Positions 1 through 8,385 are shown, counted from the stretch's first letter. The stretch: DNA of 64,000 nt from UMGS1696 sp964463375 (GCA_964463375.1 CAYXBQ010000002.1:124001-188000), one strand, 5' to 3'. A program made the numbers and translations. Notes: generated by a model not told the origin, from the sequence alone.

Positions 1-210
1 GTCTCCACGGATACAGGCATTTTCATCTACCCCGGCTACCGGTTCAAGATGGTGGACGCACTGATCACGAATTTCCATCTGCCGGAAAGCACCCTGCTGA
101 TGCTGGTCTCTGCGCTGGCCGGACGGGAAAAAATATTGGATGCCTATCAAACAGCGGTGGACGAGCATTATCGGTTCTTTTCATTTGGAGATGCTATGTT
201 CATATATTAA
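1..210 (+). CDS. queA: QueA, tRNA queuosine precursor synthase, C-terminal part
   Basis: This open frame enters from the left edge and ends at TAA 208-210, leaving 69 residues of the C-terminus. QueA transfers and isomerises the ribosyl moiety of S-adenosylmethionine onto preQ1 at the tRNA wobble position, giving epoxyqueuosine. The recognisable family features are STDTGIFIYPGYRFK, the stretch DALITNFHLPESTLLMLVSA and the C-terminal HYRFFSFGDAMFI, all highly conserved in QueA. The N-terminal bulk, start codon and operon partners lie outside the window. The call rests on recognition of the conserved C-terminal block, and nothing in it looks broken. Confidence 0.93.
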   Translation, partial: VSTDTGIFIYPGYRFKMVDALITNFHLPESTLLMLVSALAGREKILDAYQTAVDEHYRFFSFGDAMFIY

Positions 211-239
211 AAATATCAGTGCTGTTTTGTGTATGCCCA

Positions 240-269
240 TTGACAAAAATCACGATAACGTGATACAAT
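240..269 (+). promoter_or_regulatory. Promoter with palindromic operator before the DUF4160/DUF2442 pair
   Basis: A -35 TTGACA at 240-245 and a -10 TACAAT at 264-269 are separated by 18 bp. The spacer is filled by a perfect inverted repeat, ATCACG-ATAA-CGTGAT (249-264). An inverted repeat lying between -35 and -10 is the usual arrangement for a repressor-controlled, autoregulated promoter. That it is bound by the downstream HTH-containing protein is inference. Confidence 0.6.
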
Positions 270-344
270 ATACTTGCAAAACACGAACACACAAAGGAGT
301 GACACGAGCCTGTATTATCGAGATTTTATGGGATCGCAATCCAG

Positions 345-557
345 ATGTACTTCCTGCAAGCCGATCGCAATCCACCGCACATTCATGCCATTTACAATGA
401 AGATGCTGCTGCTATCGACTTCGCTGGAAACTTGCTGGACGGCTATTTGCCACCGAAAGCACTGAGCATGGTGCGAGAATGGATAGAATTGCACCGGGAC
501 GAGCTGGCAGAAATTTGGAAAACACAAGAGTTCAAGAAGCTTTCGCCACTGGAATGA
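345..557 (+). CDS. DUF4160 family protein, normal start codon apparently lost
   Basis: The protein matches the DUF4160 pattern (FYGI.I.MYF, then NPPHIHAIY, then a C-terminal WIELHRDELAEIW). Members are usually about 80-90 residues and paired with DUF2442 proteins in toxin-antitoxin-like modules; biochemical function is not established. The family similarity extends upstream of ATG 345: codons 309-344 read PVLSRFYGIAIQ, matching the normal N-terminus M-P-x-x-S-R-F-Y-G-I. A good ribosome binding site (AAAGGAG 293-299) sits 6 bp before codon 306, but that codon is GAG, not ATG, and no ATG, GTG or TTG exists in this frame until 345. Either the gene is translated from 345 and lacks 13 residues, or it is decayed. 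Stop TGA is 555-557, 21 bp before the partner. Confidence 0.65.
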   Translation: MYFLQADRNPPHIHAIYNEDAAAIDFAGNLLDGYLPPKALSMVREWIELHRDELAEIWKTQEFKKLSPLE

Positions 558-578
558 ATCACACAGGAGGTTTATCGT

Positions 579-1049
579 ATGTTCCACAAGATCAAAAACG
601 TATCTGCTTTGCCGGAGTATCGACTGAGTGTACAGTTCGCAGAGGGTGTTACCAAGCTGTACGATGTGAAACCGCTGTTCGAGAAGCTGCCTATCTTCAA
701 GAGCTTGATCGACAGCTCCGAAGTATTCGGCTGTGTATCCGTCGATGTCGGTGGATATGGCATTGTGTGGGGTGATGACCTCGATCTCTCCTGCGACGAG
801 CTGTGGGAGCATGGCGTACAGGTGGCGACTCCGTTTGATGGTTTGATTTCCTTCAGCGATGCTTCCGAGCTGTGGGGGCTGAATGAGAGTACGCTCCGCA
901 AAGCAGTCACCTACGGCAAGCTCGTAAACGGCGTTGATGTGTGTAAGTTCGGTAAGGTGTGGGTAGTTTCGGTAGAAGCCGATGCAGAGGGAATACGGAA
1001 AAGCCGAACGATGCGTACCGACCGGCACAAAGCAGTTGCCGTCATGTAA
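579..1049 (+). CDS. DUF2442 domain protein with C-terminal HTH-like region
   Basis: 156 residues. Residues 1-80 match DUF2442: a small beta-rich domain with L-F-A/E-G..K.YDV.PL near residues 19-33, then the acidic GDDLDLSCDELWEHG. Residues about 88-125 (FSDASELWGLNESTLRKAVT, then KFGKVWVVS) resemble a helix-turn-helix plus wing, so this is the likely DNA-binding, antitoxin-like partner of the DUF4160 protein 21 bp upstream. The start ATG 579 follows AGGAGG at about 565-571. The gene is followed by a strong hairpin terminator. Binding to the palindrome at 249-264 would make the pair autoregulated; that is inference from position. DUF2442/DUF4160 pairs are known by genomic association; mechanism is unproven. 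Confidence 0.75.
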   Translation: MFHKIKNVSALPEYRLSVQFAEGVTKLYDVKPLFEKLPIFKSLIDSSEVFGCVSVDVGGYGIVWGDDLDLSCDELWEHGVQVATPFDGLISFSDASELWGLNESTLRKAVTYGKLVNGVDVCKFGKVWVVSVEADAEGIRKSRTMRTDRHKAVAVM

Positions 1050-1090
1050 ACTGCAAACATTGGCGATGTTTATCCGATAACCCCAAAAAG

Positions 1091-1125
1091 CAGCGTTCCA
1101 CACCCAACCGGAGCGCTGTTTTTTT
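1091..1125 (+). terminator. Rho-independent terminator after the DUF2442 gene
   Basis: Stem CAGCGTTCC (1091-1099) pairs with GGAGCGCTG (1110-1118) with one G-T wobble, followed by seven T (1119-1125). Confidence 0.85.
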
Positions 1126-1165
1126 CACGATCCCCCAGAACACAAACAAATCTTTAACATTCCTA

Positions 1166-1174
1166 TGCTACAAT
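1166..1174 (+). promoter_or_regulatory. Extended -10 promoter of the first two-component operon
   Basis: TGC-TACAAT is an extended -10 element at 1166-1174, about 45 bp before the response-regulator start. No good -35 is seen 17 bp upstream, so the promoter may depend on an activator. TTTAAC at 1153-1158 lies just upstream. Confidence 0.45.
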
Positions 1175-1219
1175 ATCACCACAAGAACGAAACACAGTAC
1201 CGGTACGGGAGGACTATAG

Positions 1220-1891
1220 ATGTTCAAAATATTGGTTTTAGAAGACGAACGGGCGCTGAACCAAACGGTGTGTGCCTTTTTGGATCGCAACGGGTACGAG
1301 GCCATCGGCTGCTACGATGCCAACGAAGCCTACGATGCCCTGTATGAGCACACCATCGACCTGATCATTTCCGACATCATGATGCCCGGCACCGACGGAT
1401 TTGCCTTTGCCGAGACCGTGCGGGAGACCAATAAGGAGATCCCCATCCTGTTCATGACCGCCAGAGAGGATCTGGAATCCAAGCGGCTGGGCTTTTCTCT
1501 GGGCGTGGATGACTACATGGTTAAGCCAGTGGTGCTGGATGAGCTGCTTTTGCGGATCGGTGCTTTGCTGCGGCGGGCGGGGATCGTGTCCAGTCGAAAG
1601 TTAGAGATCGGGCAGCTGCGTATGGATGCGGACGAACATACCGCCTACCTGGGCGAGACCGAGATCAACCTGACCAGCCGGGAGTTCTCCATCCTCTATA
1701 AATTGCTCAGTTACCCCAAGCGCACCTTCACCCGTACCCAGCTCATGGAGGAATTCTGGGAAGCTGATACCGAGACGGCTCCCCGTGCCGTGGATGTGTA
1801 TATGACCAAGCTGCGGGCCAAGCTGGCAGACTGCACCGATTTCGAGATCAAGACCGTCCATGGCCTGGGCTATAAGGCGGTGCTCAAGTGA
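1220..1891 (+). CDS. OmpR/PhoB-type response regulator
   Basis: 223 residues, typical for the family. Receiver domain residues 1-118: acidic pair E8-D9, phosphoacceptor D52 in IISDIMMPG, T80 and K102 (VKP). Residues about 125-223 form a winged-helix DNA-binding domain with LTSREFSILYKLL and the C-terminal VHGLGYKAV. ATG 1220 follows a GGGAGG-like site. The stop overlaps the GTG of the kinase gene, indicating translational coupling. The operon continues through the kinase and two membrane-protein genes, so the target response is probably envelope- or transport-related. It closely resembles the second regulator at 7708-8385, suggesting duplication. Confidence 0.93.
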   Translation: MFKILVLEDERALNQTVCAFLDRNGYEAIGCYDANEAYDALYEHTIDLIISDIMMPGTDGFAFAETVRETNKEIPILFMTAREDLESKRLGFSLGVDDYMVKPVVLDELLLRIGALLRRAGIVSSRKLEIGQLRMDADEHTAYLGETEINLTSREFSILYKLLSYPKRTFTRTQLMEEFWEADTETAPRAVDVYMTKLRAKLADCTDFEIKTVHGLGYKAVLK

Positions 1892-2967
1892 ACGGAAAAA
1901 AGAACAAAGCCGCCTTCTTGCATCGACTGGCAGTGGGCGTGTACCGATATTTGCTGTTCTTCCTGTTGGTCGCATTCGTTACATCCTGCTGCATGATCCT
2001 GTTTCTCAATACCTTAGCCGGCAGCATCCAGCTGGACCTGACCGCTGAAAACATGAATCTGGCTGCCAAGCTGACCTTCGGCAATGTGATCCTGTTGGGT
2101 CTGCTCTTTACCGTGATCGATGCACTGCGCCGGAAATTCACCGTGGAACGTCCTGTGAAGCGGATCGTAGCCGGGGCAGAGAAGATCATGCAGGGGGATT
2201 TCTCCGTGCGGATCCCCACCGGTTTTTCCACGGATGATACCTTTGGCGAGATCATCGACTGCTTCAACCGCATGGCAGGAGAGCTGCAAGGGGTGGAGAC
2301 CCTGCGAACGGATTTTATCGCCAATGTGTCGCACGAGATGAAGACGCCGCTGGCTGTCCTGCAAAACTACGGCACCCTATTGCAAAGTCCGGATCTGTCC
2401 GAGACCGAGCGGATGGAGTATGCACGCGGCGTATCTGAGGGAGCCCGACGGCTGGCCGATATGATGACCAACATCTTGAAGCTAAACCGTTTGGAGAACC
2501 AGCAGATCTACCCGAAGACGGAAAAATTCGATTTAGGCGAACAGCTCTGCGAATGTCTGCTGCTGTACGAAAACGTGTGGGAGGCGGCAGAGATCGAGCT
2601 GGATACGGACATTGCCGATGAGGTCACAGTACAAGCGGATCGAGAGCTGCTCAGTTTGGTGTGGAACAATCTCTTCTCCAACGCCTTCAAGTTCACCCCA
2701 CATGGCGGCTCTGTGACCGTGCGGCTGATGGTGGAGGGCGAATACGCCGCTGTGCAGGTGCAGGACACCGGCTGTGGTATGACGGCTGAGGTGGGCGCAC
2801 ACATCTTCGAGAAATTCTACCAGGGCGACACCTCCCATGCCGTACAGGGGAACGGACTTGGTCTGGCGTTGGTGAAGCGTGTGGTGGACATCCTGCACGG
2901 AGAGATCTCCGTGGAAAGCACCGTTGGGGTGGGTTCCACCTTCACCGTGCGGATCCGGAGGGCTTGA
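1888..2967 (+). CDS. Sensor histidine kinase with HAMP domain
   Basis: 359 residues from GTG 1888, overlapping the regulator stop by 4 bp (GTGA). Two membrane segments (about residues 20-42 and 62-80) bracket only a short external loop, so the input is probably intramembrane or from a partner protein. HAMP follows at about 81-135, then a HisKA domain with the phosphorylated H149 in NVSHEMKTPL, and a HATPase domain with the N box (NNLFSNAFKF), G1 (DTGCGM) and G2 (GNGLGLALV). All catalytic motifs are intact. It phosphorylates the adjacent OmpR-type regulator. The signal is unknown. Confidence 0.92.
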   Translation: MNGKKNKAAFLHRLAVGVYRYLLFFLLVAFVTSCCMILFLNTLAGSIQLDLTAENMNLAAKLTFGNVILLGLLFTVIDALRRKFTVERPVKRIVAGAEKIMQGDFSVRIPTGFSTDDTFGEIIDCFNRMAGELQGVETLRTDFIANVSHEMKTPLAVLQNYGTLLQSPDLSETERMEYARGVSEGARRLADMMTNILKLNRLENQQIYPKTEKFDLGEQLCECLLLYENVWEAAEIELDTDIADEVTVQADRELLSLVWNNLFSNAFKFTPHGGSVTVRLMVEGEYAAVQVQDTGCGMTAEVGAHIFEKFYQGDTSHAVQGNGLGLALVKRVVDILHGEISVESTVGVGSTFTVRIRRA

Positions 2968-2968
2968 T

Positions 2969-3856
2969 ATGCACTTGCCTACATGGATGCGCCGCCTGCT
3001 TTTTCCACCCATGTGGATCGTGATCCTCCTGCTGCCCCTTGCGACCTGTGCATTGACCTATAGTATGCTGATGCTGTCGGAAACTGATGTGCGGCGGATC
3101 GGCTCCTATGTGCTGGCGGCTTATACGTTGACCCTGTGGTGTGTGCGGATCCCGGCGATCTGGCGCTTTGGCAAACGGGTACGGCGGGAGAACCGGTATT
3201 ATCGCCGTTGGTCCGAGGATGTGCGGCTGCGGACACAGATCACCCTATTAGGCAATGTGCTGTGGAACAGTGGCTATGCCGCCCTGCAACTGGGTCTAGG
3301 CATCGTACACCATGCAGCCTGGTTCTATGCATTGGCAGGGTACTATGGCTGCCTGGCCCTTATGCGGTTCTTTTTGGTGCGGCATACCCTGTCCCATGCA
3401 CCGGGGGAAAACCTGCGGCGGGAGTGGATCCACTATCGCACCTGCGGGTGGGTATTTCTGGTGCTGAACCTGGCACTGTCGGCGATGATCTTCTATATGC
3501 TGGCCGAAAACCGCATGGTGGAGCACCACGAGATCACCACCATCACCATGGCCGCCTATACCTTCACCACCCTGACCATGGCCATCGTGCAAATGGTGCG
3601 GTATCGCAAATGGGGCAGTCCCGTCCTGTCTGCGGCAAAAGCCATATCCCTGACCGCCGCCTCTGTGTCCATGCTGACCCTGGAGGCTACCATGCTTGTG
3701 ACATTTCGCAGCGAGGGCATGACACGCCGGATGATCGGATGGTTTATGTCCCTGAGTGGCGGGGCCGTGTCCGTGGGGATCGTGACCATGGCGGTATATA
3801 TGATCGTAAAAGCGAATCGAAATATGAGAATGATCGAGGAAGAGAATGAAGGATAA
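2969..3856 (+). CDS. Polytopic membrane protein of unknown function
   Basis: 295 residues from ATG 2969, one base after the kinase stop; the longer frame from 2879 would run inside the kinase and is rejected. Several hydrophobic segments are visible (about residues 11-32, 44-62, 100-140, 158-180, 190-212, 225-250, 262-282), with basic stretches such as RRENRYYRRW between them. I do not recognise a family. Its tight coupling to the two-component genes and its 11-bp overlap with the next small membrane-protein gene suggest a role in the same envelope response, possibly as an accessory to signal detection. That role is inference only. Confidence 0.7.
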   Translation: MHLPTWMRRLLFPPMWIVILLLPLATCALTYSMLMLSETDVRRIGSYVLAAYTLTLWCVRIPAIWRFGKRVRRENRYYRRWSEDVRLRTQITLLGNVLWNSGYAALQLGLGIVHHAAWFYALAGYYGCLALMRFFLVRHTLSHAPGENLRREWIHYRTCGWVFLVLNLALSAMIFYMLAENRMVEHHEITTITMAAYTFTTLTMAIVQMVRYRKWGSPVLSAAKAISLTAASVSMLTLEATMLVTFRSEGMTRRMIGWFMSLSGGAVSVGIVTMAVYMIVKANRNMRMIEEENEG

Positions 3857-4232
3857 CAATACATTTCGCATGACCTATTCGGCAGAACAGCAGCAGGAGG
3901 TCCAACAGATCCGGGAGAAATATATGCCGAAAGCACCGGACAAAATGGAGCAGCTCCGACAGCTGGATGCCCACGTGGGCAAAAAAGCCACCGCGACCGC
4001 TCTGACCATCGGGATCATCGGCACGCTGCTGTTGGGCCTTGGTATGAGTATGCTCATGTCCGAGTTTGGCACGATCTTTGGTGCGGTTGCAATTCCGTTG
4101 GGGATCGGTATCGGGATCGTGGGCATTGTCGCAGTGGCCAGTGCCTATCCGTTCTATGGCCATATCCTGCGCCGGGAACGAGAAAAGATCGCCCCGGAGA
4201 TCCTGCGCCTGACCGAGGAACTCATGCAGTGA
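3846..4232 (+). CDS. Small two-helix membrane protein, conserved in Clostridia
   Basis: 128 residues starting inside the end of the preceding gene (11-bp overlap, different frame). The N-terminal ~45 residues are soluble and charged (FRMTYSAEQQQEVQQIREKY). Two membrane helices lie at about 50-72 and 77-100, followed by a basic-acidic tail (LRREREKIAPEILRLTEELM). Proteins with this layout recur in gut Clostridia as hypothetical proteins, sometimes mislabelled dihydropteridine reductase; I see no enzyme motif. Last gene of the first two-component operon, followed by a terminator. Confidence 0.7.
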   Translation: MKDNNTFRMTYSAEQQQEVQQIREKYMPKAPDKMEQLRQLDAHVGKKATATALTIGIIGTLLLGLGMSMLMSEFGTIFGAVAIPLGIGIGIVGIVAVASAYPFYGHILRREREKIAPEILRLTEELMQ

Positions 4233-4242
4233 TCCAGAATAG

Positions 4243-4294
4243 AAAAATGCCCGCCGCAGAGCCGTCTGAAAACCTTGCGTGCAGGGCATTTTTT
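4243..4294. terminator. Bidirectional terminator between convergent operons
   Basis: AAAAATGCCC (4243-4252) pairs with GGGCATTTTT (4284-4293). The A/T tails on both sides allow it to serve the plus-strand operon ending at 4232 and the minus-strand ABC gene ending at 4307. Confidence 0.75.
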
Positions 4295-4306
4295 GTATGG
4301 TTTGGA

Positions 4307-7033
4307 TCACTCCGTGCGCAGTGCAATGACCGGATCCTTTTTCGCCGCTTTGCTGGCCGGCAGCAGTCCACCTACCATGGTGATCCCGATGCTGATAATG
4401 ATCAAAATGCCGGAGGAAAGGATCGGTAGCTGTGCCTGTAGGTCTGGGATCCCGGTCAGGCGGGTGATGATGGCATTGATGGGATACAGTGCCAAAGAGG
4501 ATACCACGATCCCCAGTAGCCCGGAGATACAGCCAATGATGAAGGTCTCCGCATCGAACACCTGGGAAATGTTGGCTTTGGATGCACCCAGTGCCCGCAG
4601 GATCCCGATCTCCTTGGTGCGCTCCATGACGGAAATGTGGGTGATGATCCCGATCATGATGCAGGACACGACCAGCGAAATGCTCACAAATGCCACCAAA
4701 ATGTAGGAGATCCCATCGATGATGGTGGTCAAAGACGAAGTCAGCATGGCCACATAGTCCGTGTAGGTGATCTGGCTGTCCTCGTCTGCCGTTTCATTAT
4801 ACCGGGCAATACAGTCTGCGATAGCATCCTTGTTTTCAAAGGTGTCCGTGTAGATGCTGATGGAAGCCGGTGCATCGATGCTGACCTTGCCAAAGGCGGT
4901 CATGTTGTCTGCATAACTGCCCCCGGCTAAGTATTCCGCATATACTCGGCATAGGATCTCTTCACTGGGATCCCCCGCCAGCCACATATCCAGCGCCCCC
5001 GCCATCGCCACTTCATCCATCGCCATAACACTGGAAGCAGCACCGGTGTCGCGGGAGGCCGTATAGGTCATCATGAGCTTGTAGAACGAAGCCTTTTCGC
5101 TGATCCCCAGACCGCTGAGCCAGTTTTTGGCATCTGCTGCTTTTCCGGCATCATCGGTGGTGGTGAAGGGCATACCGGTCAGCACATTGGTGTCGGGATC
5201 GGCTTCTTGGGCCTGCACTATGGCGCTGGCATCCGTGTGCGCAATGAGATAGCTTGTCAAAGCAGACGTGTATCCCAGCGCCGTGGTAATATCCGCATTG
5301 GCGGCATCCTCCATCGGGCAGACCACCCCGGAGATCCGCAGTGGCAGTGCATGGGCGATCAGCTCCTCTTCGTCCAGCACCGGATCATCCAGTAGCCGGA
5401 ACGTACCATCGTCGTTTTCCGCATACCCATCACAGGCGGGTACCAAACAGAAGCTGTGTCCGGCGATCTCCTCGTAGGAAAGCACCAGTGCATCCGCTTC
5501 TTCTCCGTTTTCGATTTTGTCTGCGGCATCTTCGTATTGTGCCTTGGTGATCAGCCCCAGCTGGTACAGCGTACCCGCCGAAAGGGAACCACCTCTGTCC
5601 AGTACTAGCACCACTTCGTCATACGTCGTCGGCCAGTTGCCATAGAGCAGATCATAGCTGTCGGTGAGCACCGGACTGACTGTCTCTCCACCGGTACCTG
5701 CCATCAGCTCCGAAAAATTACCGGCGCCGCCCGTAGTAGAACCACCGCTCATAGCCGACATCCGGTTCAGGATCCCCACATTGTTCATGGAGGTGACCGC
5801 ACCATCCAGATCTATATCGCTGTTCACAAAGGTGCCGTCTGCATCGTGAGAATATACCCAGAACTGCACATCATAGGTGTACAGGATCCCATTTTCTCCC
5901 AAATATGCATGGATCTCGCTGTCCGGATCGTCTAAGTATTGCTTGAATGCAGTCAGATTGTTTTCTACAAAGCTGGCCGTCATCATGGTGCTGGCCTTCA
6001 GTGCCTCATAGTCCACCATGACACCATCGATATCCTTGCCATCCTTCTGTGCCCGCATGGCACCAACGACCTCCGCACGTACCCCCAGCAGTCCGGAGAC
6101 ATCGATGGTCTCGGCACTGATAGTGATGGGATAGGAGGCCATGGTCTCCTTTTGCACATTCTCAATGTACGCATTCATCCCCGTGGACAAAGCCAGTATC
6201 AGGGCGATCCCGATGATCCCAATGGAACCGGCAAAGGCAGTTAGCAGAGTGCGGCTCTTTTTGGTTTTCAGATTGTTGAAGGATAGCGACAATGCCGTAG
6301 CAAAGGACATGGAGGTCTTCTGCTTTTTCGCCGGTGCCGTCTGTTCCTCTGTTTCCGCATACGGATCCGTATCGTCTACAATACAGCCATCCTTCAGCCG
6401 CACGATCCGGGTGGAATATTGCTCTGCCAGCTCCGGATTGTGGGTCACCATGATCACCAGCTTATCCTTTGCGATCTCCTTGAGCAGTTCCATGATTTGG
6501 ATAGAGGTCTCCGAGTCTAAAGCACCGGTGGGTTCGTCAGCCAAAAGAATGTCGGGATTGTTCACCAGCGCTCTGGCAATGGCGACCCGCTGCATTTGTC
6601 CCCCGGACATTTGGTTTGGCTTTTTGTACAAATGCTCCCCCAGCCCCACCTTTTTTAGAACTGTCACAGCCCGTTGTTTTCTCTCCTTGGGAGAAACACC
6701 GGCCAGTGTTAGTGCCATTTCCACATTGGCCAGCACCGTTTGATGGGGGATCAGGTTGTAGCTTTGGAACACAAAGCCGATGGAATTGTTTCGGTAGTAG
6801 TCCCAGTCACTGTCCTTGTAATCCTTGGTAGACACGCCGCCAATGCGCAGATCCCCGCTGGTGTAGCGATCCAGACCGCCGATGATGTTCAGCATGGTGG
6901 TCTTCCCAGAGCCGCTCTGGCCTAAGATGGAAACGAACTCATTCTCCCGAAAGCTGACGCTCACCCCATTTAATGCATTTTGGGTATTGTCGCCGATTGT
7001 ATAGGTCTTGACGATATTTTGCAATTGCAGCAT
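4307..7033 (-). CDS. Fused ABC transporter ATPase-permease of the MacB/FtsX type
   Basis: 908 residues. Residues 1-230 are a complete LolD/MacB-class ATPase: Walker A GQSGSGKTT, signature MSGGQMQRV, Walker B ILLADEPTGALD and H-loop VTHN. Residues about 250-280 hold the first membrane helix of an FtsX-type permease, then a large extracytoplasmic domain of about 480 residues, then three C-terminal helices (about 780-905) with ISVMERTKEIGILRALGAS, the characteristic FtsX motif. Such mechanotransmission transporters export or remove peptides and lipids and commonly confer resistance to antimicrobial peptides. It forms an operon with the flavodoxin gene ending 3 bp upstream and diverges from a two-component system, the usual arrangement for an inducible detoxification module. 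Substrate unknown. Confidence 0.9.
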   Translation of the reverse strand: MLQLQNIVKTYTIGDNTQNALNGVSVSFRENEFVSILGQSGSGKTTMLNIIGGLDRYTSGDLRIGGVSTKDYKDSDWDYYRNNSIGFVFQSYNLIPHQTVLANVEMALTLAGVSPKERKQRAVTVLKKVGLGEHLYKKPNQMSGGQMQRVAIARALVNNPDILLADEPTGALDSETSIQIMELLKEIAKDKLVIMVTHNPELAEQYSTRIVRLKDGCIVDDTDPYAETEEQTAPAKKQKTSMSFATALSLSFNNLKTKKSRTLLTAFAGSIGIIGIALILALSTGMNAYIENVQKETMASYPITISAETIDVSGLLGVRAEVVGAMRAQKDGKDIDGVMVDYEALKASTMMTASFVENNLTAFKQYLDDPDSEIHAYLGENGILYTYDVQFWVYSHDADGTFVNSDIDLDGAVTSMNNVGILNRMSAMSGGSTTGGAGNFSELMAGTGGETVSPVLTDSYDLLYGNWPTTYDEVVLVLDRGGSLSAGTLYQLGLITKAQYEDAADKIENGEEADALVLSYEEIAGHSFCLVPACDGYAENDDGTFRLLDDPVLDEEELIAHALPLRISGVVCPMEDAANADITTALGYTSALTSYLIAHTDASAIVQAQEADPDTNVLTGMPFTTTDDAGKAADAKNWLSGLGISEKASFYKLMMTYTASRDTGAASSVMAMDEVAMAGALDMWLAGDPSEEILCRVYAEYLAGGSYADNMTAFGKVSIDAPASISIYTDTFENKDAIADCIARYNETADEDSQITYTDYVAMLTSSLTTIIDGISYILVAFVSISLVVSCIMIGIITHISVMERTKEIGILRALGASKANISQVFDAETFIIGCISGLLGIVVSSLALYPINAIITRLTGIPDLQAQLPILSSGILIIISIGITMVGGLLPASKAAKKDPVIALRTE

Positions 7034-7036
7034 CGA

Positions 7037-7474
7037 TCACAGCCCCGCATAAAACGACAGTACACCGGCAAAGTCCGCATTGTCGGGATGGCCCTTGGCA
7101 ATGCCACCAATGAGTTTGAAGGGACCAAAGGTGTTGAAACCGAAGCAGCCGAAAGCACCCAGAACCCTGGCACCATGCTTGGATACCGCCGCAGAGATGG
7201 CATCGGTATAGCCCTTTTTCTCCGCACCATAGGTGTAGATAAAGAATGTCTCTTTGTTCTCCGGCAGCGAGGTCTCTGCGAACTTCAGAAGGAATTTGTG
7301 GAACTTAGAATAATAGATCCCCGATGCAAAGCCGATCCGATCAAAGTCGGACACATCCGGTGTGGGATTTTTCGTGATGTCGATCAGGGTGACATCGTGC
7401 TTTTTTGCAATGGTGTCCAGCAGCGCTTTCGTGTTGCCGTGGTGTTGGGAATAATACAAAATGGCAGTTTTCAT
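7037..7474 (-). CDS. Flavodoxin family protein
   Basis: 145 residues from ATG 7474, preceded on its strand by AAGGAG; the longer frame to 7594 would run through the regulatory repeats and is rejected. The N-terminus ILYYSQHHGNTKALLDTIA is the flavodoxin phosphate-binding loop; later GFASGIYYSKFHKFL and YTYGAEKKGYTDAI fit the FMN-contacting loops. Such short proteins carry electrons with FMN. It is the first gene of a two-gene minus-strand unit with the ABC transporter. Its placement next to a resistance-type transporter and two-component system suggests a shared stress regulon; a redox role there is inference. Confidence 0.85.
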   Translation of the reverse strand: MKTAILYYSQHHGNTKALLDTIAKKHDVTLIDITKNPTPDVSDFDRIGFASGIYYSKFHKFLLKFAETSLPENKETFFIYTYGAEKKGYTDAISAAVSKHGARVLGAFGCFGFNTFGPFKLIGGIAKGHPDNADFAGVLSFYAGL

Positions 7475-7546
7475 AAGGAATCTCCTTGTGGAATGTATTT
7501 TGGCATAGGCATATCGTACCATGCGCTCCATAGGATACCATACCGA

Positions 7547-7619
7547 GATAAACTTTCGGACACGTGCAGATAAACCCACGGTAAACTTTTGCAAAAAAAT
7601 GCCGCATTGTTTACCGTGG
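7547..7619. promoter_or_regulatory. Phased GATAAAC/GGTAAAC repeats and 11-bp inverted repeat in a divergent control region
   Basis: GATAAAC (7547-7553), GATAAAC (7569-7575) and GGTAAAC (7580-7586) start 22 and 11 bp apart, two and one helical turns. This is typical of OmpR-family regulator sites. CCACGGTAAAC (7576-7586) and GTTTACCGTGG (7609-7619) form a perfect inverted repeat. The cluster sits between the flavodoxin-ABC unit and the second two-component system; on the minus strand it lies just upstream of a plausible -10 (TATCCT). Binding by the adjacent regulator is inference. Confidence 0.6.
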
Positions 7620-7649
7620 CGTGTCCTTGTTGTGGTATACTATCTGTGG

Positions 7650-7678
7650 TTGCAAAGCGGACATTTATGTGTTACAAT
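7650..7678 (+). promoter_or_regulatory. Promoter of the second two-component system
   Basis: TTGCAA (7650-7655), 17-bp spacer, TACAAT (7673-7678), 30 bp before the response-regulator start. A second extended -10 (TGGTATACT, 7633-7641) lies just upstream. Confidence 0.6.
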
Positions 7679-7707
7679 AGAGATACGAAGCAGTAGGAGG
7701 TGCCAAT

Positions 7708-8385
7708 ATGTTTACGATACTGGTAGCAGAAGACGACGGAGATATGCGGGAACTGTTTTGCACAGTGCTCACGGACAGCGGCTATCGCTGTATCCCGGCA
7801 ACCGATGGACAGGAAGCGCTAGACGTTCTGGAACGGGAATATATCGATCTGATTGTGGCTGACATCATGATGCCCCGTGTGGATGGCTATACACTCACCA
7901 AGACCCTGCGGGATGCCCGATACGATCTGCCCATCCTTATGGTCACAGCCAAGGATCAGTTTGACGATATGCAGCGTGGGTTCCGAGCCGGCAGCGATGA
8001 CTATATGATCAAGCCCATCAATGTCAAGGAGCTGGTGCTGCGGGTGGAAGCACTTTTGCGCCGTGCCAAAATTTCCATGGAGAAAAAGATCGTGGTCGGC
8101 ACAACGGTGCTGGATTACGATGCCATGACCGTGACCATCCACGGTAAAGAAACCATCCTGCCGCAAAAGGAGTTCTATCTGCTGTACAAGCTGTTGTCCT
8201 ACCCCAATAAGATCTTCACCCGTCCCCAGCTCATGGACGAGATCTGGGGTATGTTTTCCGAGACCGATGAGCGCACGGTCAATACCCACATCAACCGCCT
8301 TCGGGATCGTTTTGCCGACTGCCCGGATTTCGAGATCGTGACGGTACGAGGGCTGGGCTATAAGGCGGTGAAGACTTGTGAATAG
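7708..8385 (+). CDS. OmpR/PhoB-type response regulator
   Basis: 225 residues. Receiver: E8-D9-D10, phosphoacceptor D52 in VADIMMPRVDG, T80 and K102. The winged-helix C-terminus has LPQKEFYLLYKLLSYP and the end VRGLGYKAV. ATG 7708 follows TAGGAGG. It overlaps the kinase gene by 8 bp. It is clearly a paralogue of the regulator at 1220-1891, sharing DIMMP and the YKLLSYP block. The divergent flavodoxin-ABC unit and the phased repeats between them make that unit the most likely target, as for bacitracin-type detoxification modules. Confidence 0.93.
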   Translation: MFTILVAEDDGDMRELFCTVLTDSGYRCIPATDGQEALDVLEREYIDLIVADIMMPRVDGYTLTKTLRDARYDLPILMVTAKDQFDDMQRGFRAGSDDYMIKPINVKELVLRVEALLRRAKISMEKKIVVGTTVLDYDAMTVTIHGKETILPQKEFYLLYKLLSYPNKIFTRPQLMDEIWGMFSETDERTVNTHINRLRDRFADCPDFEIVTVRGLGYKAVKTCE

